Shown here one piece after another: positions 32,750-40,700 of a stretch of DNA of 64,000 nt. The translations under genes and the position numbers were made by a program. The DNA is taken from NCBI RefSeq assembly GCF_044901685.1, contig NZ_JBJDPS010000020.1, positions 48,420 to 112,419 on the forward strand, read 5' to 3'. Positions within the stretch are counted from its first letter, which is position 1; each line of letters opens with the position of its first letter. The DNA comes from Micromonospora_G sp044901685. Its GTDB lineage: Bacteria; Actinomycetota; Actinomycetes; Mycobacteriales; Micromonosporaceae. Under the pieces are notes generated by a model. The model saw nothing but the letters and a program-made list of their open reading frames with translations, searched no databases and was not told the origin of the DNA.

Positions 32750-33988
32750 ATGGACGCATGGACGGGGCATCAGGTGCCACGGCTGCCGGGATCCGGTCAG
32801 CCGCTGGCGTTGTACGACTCGGCGCGGGGCGCCGCCCACCCGAGTCTCCCCCAGGGACCGGCGACGATGTACGTCTGCGGCATCACACCCTACGACGCCA
32901 CCCACCTCGGCCACGCCGCCACCATGATCACTTTTGACCTGGTGCAGCGGATGTGGCGGGACAACGGCCACGAGGTGCGCTACGTCCAGAATGTCACTGA
33001 CATCGACGACCCGCTGTTGGAACGGGCCGCGCGGGACGGCGAGGACTGGGTCGTGCTGGCGATGCGGGAGACCGCCCTGTTCCGGGAGGACATGGAGGCG
33101 CTGCGGATCATCCCGCCGACCCACTACGTGGGCGCGGTCGAGTCGATCCCGGCGATCGTCGGCAGGGTCCGCACCCTGGTCGAGCAGGGCGCAGGGTACC
33201 GCCTGGACGACGGAACCGGCGACTTCTACTTCGACATCTCCGCCGCGCCCCGGTTCGGTTACGAGTCGAACCTCTCCCGGGAGGAGATGCTCGTCCTCTC
33301 CGCCGAGCGCGGCGGTGACCCGGAGCGGCCGGGCAAGCGTGACCCGCTCGACCCGCTGCTCTGGCGCGGCGCGCGTGAGGGTGAGCCGGCCTGGGACGGC
33401 GCCGACCTCGGGCCGGGCCGACCCGGCTGGCACATCGAGTGCGCCGTGATCGCCCTCGACCTGCTCGGCGCCACCATCGACGTCCAGGGCGGCGGGAACG
33501 ACCTGCTCTTCCCGCACCACGAGTGCTCGGCCGCGCACGCGGAGCGGCTGACCGGTGAGTCGCCGTTCGCCCGGCACTACGTACACGCCGGCATGATTGG
33601 CCTGGACGGCGAGAAGATGTCGAAGTCCAAGGGGAACCTGGTCTTCGTCTCCCGACTCCGCGCCGACCACGTGGACCCGATGGCGGTCCGGCTGGGCCTG
33701 ATCGCCGAGCACTACCGGTCGGACCGGACCTGGACCGACGAGGTGCTCAAGACGGCCCAGCAGCGACTGGCCCGGTGGCGCGACGCGAGCAAGGCCAGCG
33801 CCGGCCCGTCCGGTGTCGACCTGCTCGCCGACGTACGGGCGCGGCTCGCCGACGACCTGGACACCCCGGGAGCGCTGGCGGCGATCGACGCCTGGGCCGA
33901 CGGTGCCCTCGCCGGCCAGGGCACCGACACCGACGCCCCGGCCCTCTTCGCCACCGTCACCGACACCCTGCTCGGCATCCGCCTCTGA
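32750..33988 (+). CDS. mshC: L-cysteine:1D-myo-inosityl 2-amino-2-deoxy-alpha-D-glucopyranoside ligase MshC
   Basis: 412 residues. It joins cysteine to GlcN-inositol with ATP, the penultimate step of mycothiol synthesis. It has the class I cysteinyl-tRNA synthetase architecture: zinc Cys43 in MYVCGITPYDATHLGHA, HIGH-type HLGHA (52-56), WHIECAVIALDLLG, the HHE of FPHHECSAAHAE and KMSKSKGN near 289. It is shorter than CysRS because the tRNA-binding C-terminal domain is reduced, the usual MshC feature. The neighbouring DUF3090 and SCO1664 genes match the standard mshC context. Confidence 0.96.
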   Translation: MDAWTGHQVPRLPGSGQPLALYDSARGAAHPSLPQGPATMYVCGITPYDATHLGHAATMITFDLVQRMWRDNGHEVRYVQNVTDIDDPLLERAARDGEDWVVLAMRETALFREDMEALRIIPPTHYVGAVESIPAIVGRVRTLVEQGAGYRLDDGTGDFYFDISAAPRFGYESNLSREEMLVLSAERGGDPERPGKRDPLDPLLWRGAREGEPAWDGADLGPGRPGWHIECAVIALDLLGATIDVQGGGNDLLFPHHECSAAHAERLTGESPFARHYVHAGMIGLDGEKMSKSKGNLVFVSRLRADHVDPMAVRLGLIAEHYRSDRTWTDEVLKTAQQRLARWRDASKASAGPSGVDLLADVRARLADDLDTPGALAAIDAWADGALAGQGTDTDAPALFATVTDTLLGIRL

Positions 33989-33991
33989 GAT

Positions 33992-34045
33992 GTAAGGAAG
34001 GGCCCCTTGTTATCGCTTTTTGTATAGGAAGGGCCCCTTCCTAAC
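33992..34045. repeat. 54-bp palindromic extragenic element, copy 3
   Basis: Starts GTAAGGAAGGGCCCCTTG and ends AGGGCCCCTTCCTAAC. It lies 3 bp after the mshC stop, between convergent genes, and differs from copy 1 at only a few positions. Probable bidirectional terminator hairpin. Confidence 0.85.
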
Positions 34046-34120
34046 ACCTGGCCCGGCGGTCACCCGGCACGCCCAGGTCGGCCGAGTGCCGCCCCGAGGC
34101 AGCCGAGTGCCGGCCGATCG

Positions 34121-34267
34121 TGGGTCTGGCGTTGGCCGGGTGGGCCTGGCGTTGCCAGGTGGGTCCGGCGTTGCCGGGTGGGTCGGGCGTTGGCCGGGTG
34201 GGTCCGGCGTTGCCGGGTGGGTCCGGCGTTGCCGGGTGAGTCTGGCGTTGGCCGGGTGGGTCGAGCG
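34121..34267. repeat. 19-20 bp tandem repeat between mshC and GntR genes
   Basis: About seven copies of TTG(G)CCGGGTGGGTCCGGCG with scattered point changes, in the space between the two convergent gene ends (34046-34296), which holds no gene. It ends 29 bp before the GntR stop codon. The unit alternates between 19 and 20 bp and is not frame-preserving. Confidence 0.85.
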
Positions 34268-34296
34268 CCGACTGGCAGTCGAGGACCAGTGTCGGG

Positions 34297-35088
34297 TCAG
34301 CCCAGGACCAGGCCGGGGTCGGGTTCGGGGTCGGGGGTCACGCCCGGGATGCGGTACTCCTCGGTCAGCGTTGTCATCGGTCCCGGCCAGGTTGCCTGGG
34401 CCACCTCGATCGGCTTGTGCTGGTCGTCGTACGCGACGTGCAGCAGGTGCAGCACCGGGGTGTCCGGCCGGATCTGCAGGATCTCGGCCTCCTCCCGGCT
34501 CGGCTGGCGGGCACTGATCGTGTCGGTGGCCGAGCGGTAGCCGCGACCGATGGCTTCCTCCGCCTCCTGGTACAACGGTCGGCCGAACGCCTCCATCCGC
34601 TCCAGGCTGGTGCCGGCGGCGTCGGTTACCCGGAACCAGGAGGCGCCGACCTCGACCGGGACGTCCTCGGTGCGGACGAGGTGCCGCCGTACGACCAGTT
34701 CGCTGCCGTCGCTCACGCCGAACGCGTCGGCGACCTCCGGTGGCGCGGGCGCCCGCCCGACCTGGATGAGGTGCTGCCGGTAACGAGCGGCCAGGTCGGC
34801 GTGGTAGCCCCGGTGGCCGCCGTAGCGACCACGGGAGAGCCGGTTGAGGCGACGCCGGGTGCCGCGTACGTAGGTGCCGGAGCCGGGTTTGGTGATCAGA
34901 ACACCCTCGACCCGGAGCTGGTCGATCGCGCGCTGCACGGTCTGCTTGGCCACCCCGAACATCTCGGCGATGCCGGGGATGGAGGGGAGCCGCTCGCCCG
35001 CCGCCCAGTCACCCCGGCGGATCCGGGCCCGTAGCTGCTCGGCGATCTGTCGGTGCGGGAACTCGGCGGCTCCCGGGTTGATCTGCAC
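34297..35088 (-). CDS. GntR-family regulator, HutC type
   Basis: 263 residues. N-terminal winged helix (PHRQIAEQLRARIRRGDWAAGERLPSIPGIAEMFGVAKQTVQRAIDQLR, about 11-60), then a UTRA ligand domain with VVRRHLVRTEDVPVEVGASWF and PVLHLLHVAYDDQHKPIEV. The GTG start has GGAGGA eight bases upstream; a longer form begins further up without a ribosome site. A 12-bp inverted repeat upstream is a candidate autoregulatory operator. Actinobacterial plasmid and integrative-element repressors of this shape are known, but no element genes adjoin it. Confidence 0.9.
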   Translation of the reverse strand: MQINPGAAEFPHRQIAEQLRARIRRGDWAAGERLPSIPGIAEMFGVAKQTVQRAIDQLRVEGVLITKPGSGTYVRGTRRRLNRLSRGRYGGHRGYHADLAARYRQHLIQVGRAPAPPEVADAFGVSDGSELVVRRHLVRTEDVPVEVGASWFRVTDAAGTSLERMEAFGRPLYQEAEEAIGRGYRSATDTISARQPSREEAEILQIRPDTPVLHLLHVAYDDQHKPIEVAQATWPGPMTTLTEEYRIPGVTPDPEPDPGLVLG

Positions 35089-35172
35089 CTCTACCGTCCT
35101 CCGCGCTTCGTCGGTGACACCCGGCGGTGGGCGCACCCACGGCCGAAGCATCGTCGATCATGACAAGAGCAA

Positions 35173-35184
35173 CTAGGTTCCTAG
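35173..35184. promoter_or_regulatory. CTAGG-TT-CCTAG inverted repeat, candidate GntR operator
   Basis: A perfect 5-bp-arm palindrome about 85 bp upstream of the GntR start, in the only AT-leaning stretch of that region. It is a typical size for an autoregulatory GntR site. Confidence 0.4.
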
Positions 35185-35286
35185 GATGCCGTACGCGGGG
35201 TGGCCCGGCCCCCAGCGACACGCCAAGGGCCGAACCTTCCACGAAAGATCCACGCGTTACCGCAGCACGAACCGACGCGACAGCTC

Positions 35287-35365
35287 GAGCAGACGCGACG
35301 GGCTGAGCAGACGGGACGGACTGAGCAGACGCGACGGGACGGACAGACGCGACGGGACGGACAGG
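35287..35365. repeat. 18-bp tandem repeat just after the methyltransferase gene
   Basis: Four 18-bp units of GAGCAGACGCGACGGGCT with variants plus a partial fifth, stopping 1-2 bp before the stop codon of the minus-strand methyltransferase gene. Unit length is a multiple of three although the array is outside the reading frame. Confidence 0.85.
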
Positions 35366-35366
35366 G

Positions 35367-36383
35367 TCAGGGCTTGCGGCCGAGCACCGCGCCGTTGGCG
35401 CCGGGGCCCTCGAAGGTCACCGTACGGATGTCCGCGAACCCCGCCCGACGCAGCCACTCGCGGTACTCGGCCCCGGAGTAGTTTTTCCCACCCTCGGTCT
35501 CGACCAGCATGTTCATCCCCATCAGGGCAGCCGCCGGTGGCCCGGACCGGTCGTCGTCGAGCAGCAGCTCGGAGATGATGATCGTGCCGCCGGGGGAGAG
35601 CGCGTCGAGGCACTTGGCCAGGATCAGCTCGTTGGTCGGCTCGTCCCAGTCGTGCAGGATCATGCTCAGCAGTACGGTGTCGTAGCCGCCGGGCAGGGTC
35701 GGGTCGCCGAGGAAGTCGCCGGTGATGGTGTCGACCCGGCCGGTCAGCTCGGCCGAGGCGATTTTTGTCTCGGCCTGTGCGCAGACGTGTGGCAGGTCGA
35801 AGATGGTGGCCCGCAGGTCGGGGTTCTGCCGGCACAGTTCGATCGAGAAGGCGCCGGCGCCGCCCCCAACGTCGAGCAGCCGCCGCTGGCCGCTGAGGTC
35901 GTACGCGCCGGTGAGGGCGCGGGCGGTGAAGATCGAGGTGGAGTACATCGCCTCCCAGAACAGGGCGAGCATCTCCGGGTCGTCGCCGTCGAACATCGAG
36001 TCCTTGGCCTGCGGGTCCCAGGTGAGCGGCTTGTCCGTACGCAGTGCCTCGCCGATCCGGTGCCACGGCAGGTAGGTGCGCTCGTCGCAGTAGCGCACCT
36101 GCCCGCCGAAGTAGTACGGCTTACCGGCGACCAGGAACTCCTCGGCCACCTCGGTGTTGCGGTAGCCCTCACCGCTGCGTTCGAGCAGGCCGAGTGAGGC
36201 GCAGGCGGACAGCAGCAGGTCGGCGGGGCGTTCCGGGAGGCCGAACTCGGTGCAGGCGCCCTGGACCGTCAGCACCCGTCCACCGGCGATCCGGGTGAAC
36301 AGCCCGAGTTCGACCGCCGCCGCGAAGGTCTTGAAGCTCCAGAAACCGGTCACGAGCCCCATAAGCGGGGTAGGGGTGATCAT
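35367..36383 (-). CDS. SAM-dependent O-methyltransferase (acetylserotonin/polyketide type)
   Basis: 338 residues. An N-terminal dimerisation helical domain (GFWSFKTFAAAVELGLF) and a class I methyltransferase domain with LLDVGGGAGAFSIEL near 168, IFDLPHV, GDFLGDP and the catalytic-region LSMILHDWDEP. It is the type used to methylate hydroxyl groups in secondary metabolites, but no biosynthetic cluster is around it. The start ATG lies in AT-rich DNA without a good ribosome site. Confidence 0.88.
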   Translation of the reverse strand: MITPTPLMGLVTGFWSFKTFAAAVELGLFTRIAGGRVLTVQGACTEFGLPERPADLLLSACASLGLLERSGEGYRNTEVAEEFLVAGKPYYFGGQVRYCDERTYLPWHRIGEALRTDKPLTWDPQAKDSMFDGDDPEMLALFWEAMYSTSIFTARALTGAYDLSGQRRLLDVGGGAGAFSIELCRQNPDLRATIFDLPHVCAQAETKIASAELTGRVDTITGDFLGDPTLPGGYDTVLLSMILHDWDEPTNELILAKCLDALSPGGTIIISELLLDDDRSGPPAAALMGMNMLVETEGGKNYSGAEYREWLRRAGFADIRTVTFEGPGANGAVLGRKP

Positions 36384-36423
36384 CCCGACATATGATCACT
36401 TGGAAGAATCGTACACGGTGAAT

Positions 36424-36441
36424 TTGTCGGTTATCCGACAA
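36424..36441. promoter_or_regulatory. TTGTCGG-TTAT-CCGACAA inverted repeat
   Basis: Perfect 7-bp arms with a 4-bp centre in the 84-bp gap between the PAC2 stop and the methyltransferase start. It lies about 40 bp upstream of the methyltransferase ATG, so an operator is likely; a terminator for PAC2 is possible, but there is no T-run. Confidence 0.45.
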
Positions 36442-36467
36442 TCAGGCTCGAGTGGCACGTGGAAGGG

Positions 36468-37337
36468 TCACCAGGAACCGGCGGTCGGACCGGCGGAACC
36501 ACCCCGGCGGCGCAGGTACTTCTCGAACTCCTGCGCGATCTCGTCGCCGGTCAACGGCTGGATGCCGGCGTCGCCGACCCGCTCCTCCAACTCTCGCACG
36601 TACTCCCCGAGTTCGGCGTCCTGCTCGGCCGCCGCCCGCACCCGCTGCTCCCACTCCGCCGCCTCCTCGGCCAGGTCGGCCATTGGCACCGGCAGGTCGA
36701 GCACCTCCTCGACCCGGTGCAGCAGGGCCAGGGTCGCCTTCGGGCAGGGCGGGTTGTTCGCGTAGTGCGGCACGTGCACCCAGAACGACACCGCGTCCAC
36801 CTCGGCCCGCGAGCAGGCGTCGTGCAGCACGCCGACGATGCCGGTCGGGCCGTCGTACCGGGTCGGGGTGAGCTGGTAGCGCTCGGCGGCGTCCTTGTCC
36901 GACGCGCTGCCGCTGATCGGCAACGGCCGGGTGTACGGCACGTCGGCGAGCAGGGCCCCGAGCAGCACGATCCGGTCGACCTCGAGGCTGTGGCAGATCT
37001 CCAGCACCTGCTCGCAGAACGTACGCCAGCGCATGCTCGGCTCGATCCCACGGATCAGCACCACGTCCCGGTCGGTCCCCTCGGGGCTGGCCACCATGAA
37101 ACGGGTGGTCGGCCACTCGACCCGGCGGGTCTCGCCGTCGGCCATCGTGATCGTCGGCCGGCTCACCTGGAAGTCGTAGAAGTCCTCCGGGTCCAGCTCG
37201 GCGACCTGGCGGGCCTGCCAGACCTGCTCGAGATGCTCGACCGCGGCGGTCGACGCGTCGGCGGCGTCGTTCCAGCCCTCGAAGGCCGCGATGGCCACCG
37301 GTGAACGCAGCGTGGGCAGGCCGTCGAACTCGGTCAC
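36468..37337 (-). CDS. PAC2-family protein
   Basis: 289 residues. RSPVAIAAFEGWNDAADASTAAVEHL, DFYDFQVSRPTI, RDVVLIRGIEPSMRWRTF, VLLGALLADVPYTRPLP and SFWVHVPHYANNPPCPKA match the actinobacterial PAC2 family, named for a eukaryotic proteasome assembly chaperone; a similar role with the actinobacterial proteasome is suspected but not proven. The C-terminus is an acidic coiled coil ending in KYLRRRGG. The GTG start overlaps the stop of a 53-codon gene (GTGA), so the two are translationally coupled. Confidence 0.88.
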   Translation of the reverse strand: MTEFDGLPTLRSPVAIAAFEGWNDAADASTAAVEHLEQVWQARQVAELDPEDFYDFQVSRPTITMADGETRRVEWPTTRFMVASPEGTDRDVVLIRGIEPSMRWRTFCEQVLEICHSLEVDRIVLLGALLADVPYTRPLPISGSASDKDAAERYQLTPTRYDGPTGIVGVLHDACSRAEVDAVSFWVHVPHYANNPPCPKATLALLHRVEEVLDLPVPMADLAEEAAEWEQRVRAAAEQDAELGEYVRELEERVGDAGIQPLTGDEIAQEFEKYLRRRGGSAGPTAGSW

Positions 37338-37495
37338 GCGCGCACCTCGCCGTCACCGTCACCGCACGTCGCGGTGTCGAGCCCGATCACGCTGAACCGG
37401 GTCGCGGTGTCGAGCCCGATCACGCTGAACCGGTTGGTGCCGAGCCCGGTCGTCTTCGCGCCGTGCCCGTTGGCGCTGTCCCTGATGTCCCTCAC
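37334..37495 (-). CDS. 53-residue small protein coupled to PAC2
   Basis: Begins at GTG seven bases after a TAGGCT -10 box and ends in a GTGA overlap with PAC2, both signs of a real gene. The sequence runs MRDIRDSANGHGAKTT, then GLGTN, then RFSVIGLDTAT twice in tandem, then CGDGDGEVRA. The duplicated 11 residues come from a 33-bp repeat. There is no signal or membrane segment and no recognised family. It may act mainly as a leader that couples PAC2 translation to a leaderless message, or be a true peptide; the sequence cannot decide. Confidence 0.55.
   Translation of the reverse strand: MRDIRDSANGHGAKTTGLGTNRFSVIGLDTATRFSVIGLDTATCGDGDGEVRA
37368..37433 (-). repeat. 33-bp tandem duplication in the PAC2 leader gene
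   Basis: Two exact 33-bp copies (GTCGCGGTGTCGAGCCCG... on the plus strand). The duplication is in frame with the small gene, repeating 11 residues. Identity of the copies suggests it is recent. Confidence 0.9.
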
Positions 37496-37502
37496 GTCCG
37501 TC

Positions 37503-37508
37503 AGCCTA
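37503..37508 (-). promoter_or_regulatory. -10 box TAGGCT, leaderless start of the PAC2 unit
   Basis: TAGGCT on the minus strand, seven bases before the GTG of the 53-codon gene. Confidence 0.5.
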
Positions 37509-37721
37509 CGTCTCTGCTCGGGATCGGGCCCGCCGGCCGCGCCGACGCCCCGCGCTCACCGCCCCCGCCGCCACCTGCGGCCCCGCCGGTCCGCCGGGCG
37601 CCGGGCCGCCCGAAAGCTGATCATGTGGGTCGGACACCCGGGTACGGACGGCACGAAGGCGACGCGGATCACACCTTGCGCGAGTGTGCTCCGTGCAACG
37701 GTCGTCCGGCCTGGTCCGCAT

Positions 37722-37727
37722 TAGCCT
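37722..37727 (+). promoter_or_regulatory. -10 box TAGCCT, leaderless start of metH
   Basis: TAGCCT with six bases to the GTG. A transcript starting at the GTG leaves no room for a SAM or cobalamin riboswitch, and none was seen upstream. Confidence 0.5.
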
Positions 37728-37733
37728 GGGTGG

Positions 37734-40700
37734 GTGCCCGAATCGCTGCTGGACGCCCTGGCCAACCGGATCCTGATCGCCGACGGTGCGATGGGGACCA
37801 TGTTGCAGGCCGCCGACCTCAGCCTGGACGACTTCGAGGGCTACGAGGGCTGCAACGAGGTCCTGAACGTCACCCGCCCCGAGGTCGTCCGGGCGGTGCA
37901 CGACGCCTACTTCGCCGCCGGTGCCGACTGCGTGGAGACAAACACCTTCGGCACCAACCTCGGCAACCTCGGCGAGTACGACATCCAGCACCGGATCGTG
38001 GAGTTGGCCGAGGCGGGCGCCCGGATCGCCAGACTCGCCGCCGACCACTGGTCGACCCCGGAGAAGCCGAGGTACGTCCTCGGTTCGATCGGCCCCGGCA
38101 CCAAGCTCCCGACGCTCGGCCACAGCCGCTACGACGCGCTGCGGCAGGCGTACCTGGAGAACGCCACCGGGTTGCTGACCGGCGGCGTGGACGCGCTGAT
38201 CATCGAGACCTGCCAGGACCTGCTCCAGGTCAAGTCCGCCGTGGTCGGCGCCCGGCGGGCGATGGCCGACGCCGGACGTACGGTGCCGTTGATCTGCCAC
38301 GTCACCGTCGAGACCACCGGGACCATGCTGCTCGGCAGCGAGATCGGCGCGGCCCTGACCGCCCTCGAACCGCTCGGCATCGACCTGATCGGGCTCAACT
38401 GCGCCACCGGCCCGGCCGAGATGAGCGAGCACCTGCGTTACCTCTCCCAGCACGCCCGGGTCCCGCTGTCGGTGATGCCGAACGCCGGCCTGCCGCAGCT
38501 CACCGCCGACGGTGCCTACTACCCGCTGACCCCGGACGAGCTTGCCGAGGCGCTGGACCGGTTCGTCCACGAGTACGGTGTCGCCCTGGTCGGCGGCTGC
38601 TGCGGCACCACCCCCGAACACATCCGCAAGGTCGCCGAGCGGCTGGGCAACACCACCCCGACCGTACGCGAACCGAGCCCCGAGGCCGGCGTCGCCTCGA
38701 TCTACCACCACGTGCCGTTCGCGCAGGACGCCAGCGTGCTGATGGTGGGGGAGCGGACCAACGCCAACGGCTCCAAGGCGTTCCGGGAGGCGATGCTCGC
38801 CGGTGACTGGCAGGCGTGCGTGGAGATCGCCCGCGGCCAGGCCCGCGACGGCTCGCACCTGCTGGACCTCTGCGTCGACTACGTCGGCCGCGACGGCGCC
38901 GAGGACATGCGGCAGCTCGCCGGCCGGTTCGCCACCGCCTCCACCCTGCCGATCATGCTCGACTCGACCGAACCGCAGGTGATCGAGGCGGGGTTGGAGA
39001 TGCTCGGCGGCCGGTGCGTGGTCAACTCGGTCAACTTCGAGGACGGCGACGGCCCCGAGTCGCGTTACGCCCGGGTCATGCCGATCGTCAAGGAACACGG
39101 CGCCGCGGTCGTGGCACTGACCATCGACGAGGAGGGCCAGGCCCGTACGGCGGAGTGGAAGGTACGCGTCGCCTCCCGGCTGATCGACGACCTCACCGGC
39201 CGGTGGGGGCTGAAGATCGGCGACATCATGGTCGACGCGCTGACCTTCCCGATCGCCACCGGTCAGGAGGAGACCCGGCGCGACGGCATCGAGACCATCA
39301 ACGCGATCCGGGAGATCGCCACCCGCTACCCCGGGGTCAACTTCACCCTGGGCGTCTCGAACGTCTCCTTCGGACTCAACCCGGCCGCCCGGCAGGTGCT
39401 CAACTCGGTCTTCCTCAACGAGTGCGTGCAGGCCGGGCTGACCAGCGCGATCGTGCACGCCAGCAAGATCCTGCCGATGTCGAAGATCCCGCAGGAGCAG
39501 CGCGAGGTAGCACTCGACCTGGTCTACGACCGGCGCCGGCCGGCAACCGCCGACCAGCCCGCGTACGACCCGGTGCAGCGGTTCATCGAGATCTTCGAGG
39601 GGGTCGACGCCGCCTCGGCCCGTGCCAGCCGGGCCGAGGAACTGGCCGGGCTGCCGTTGGGCGAGCGGCTCAAGCGGCGGATCGTCGACGGCGAGCGCAA
39701 CGGCCTGGAGGCCGACCTGGACGAGGCGCTGACCGAGCGCCCCGCCCTGGAGATCATCAACGACACCCTGCTCGACGGGATGAAGGTGGTCGGCGAACTG
39801 TTCGGCTCCGGCCAGATGCAGTTGCCGTTCGTGCTCCAGTCGGCCGAGGTGATGAAGACCGCGGTGGCGTACCTGGAACCGCACATGGAGAAGGCCGACG
39901 ACGGCGGCAAGGGCCGGATCGTGCTGGCCACGGTCAAGGGCGACGTGCACGACATCGGCAAGAACCTGGTCGACATCATCCTCTCCAACAACGGCTACGA
40001 GGTCGTCAACATCGGCATCAAGCAGCCGATCAGCGCGATTCTCGACGCCGCCGAGGAACACCGGGCCGACGCGATCGGCATGTCCGGCCTGCTGGTCAAG
40101 AGCACCGTCATAATGAAGGAAAACCTTCAGGAGATGGCGTCGCGCGGGGTCGCGCAACGGTGGCCGGTGCTGCTCGGCGGCGCCGCGCTGACCAGGGCCT
40201 ACGTCGAGGACGACCTACGATCGGCGTACGAGGGCCAGGTCCACTACGCCCGCGACGCGTTCGAGGGTCTGTCCCTGATGGACCGGGTGATGGTCGCCAA
40301 ACGCGGCGGCGCGGCCGTGGTCGACCCGGAGCGGGAGGCGGCGCTCGCCGCACGTCGGGCGCGACGGGAGCGGCACCGGGCCATGACCAGCGACTCGCTG
40401 CCGGACATCTTCGACTCCTCGGTCCGCTCCGACGTCGCCACCGACGCCGAGGTGCCCGAACCACCGTTCCTCGGCACCCGCGTGATCAAGGGCGTGCCGC
40501 TCGCCGACTACGCGGCCGTGCTGGACGAACGGGCCACCTTCGTCGGCCAGTGGGGGCTGCGCGGTGCCCGGGGCGGCAACGGCCCGTCGTACGAGGAACT
40601 GGTCGAGACCGAGGGGCGGCCGAGGCTGCGCTACTGGCTGGACCGGCTCATCGCCGACCAGGTCCTCGAAGCGGCCGTGGTGTACGGCTACTTCCCGGCG

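Noticed and set aside
34121..34267. Tandem repeats considered as a CRISPR array
   Set aside because: Units are contiguous with no unique spacers, and no cas genes are present.
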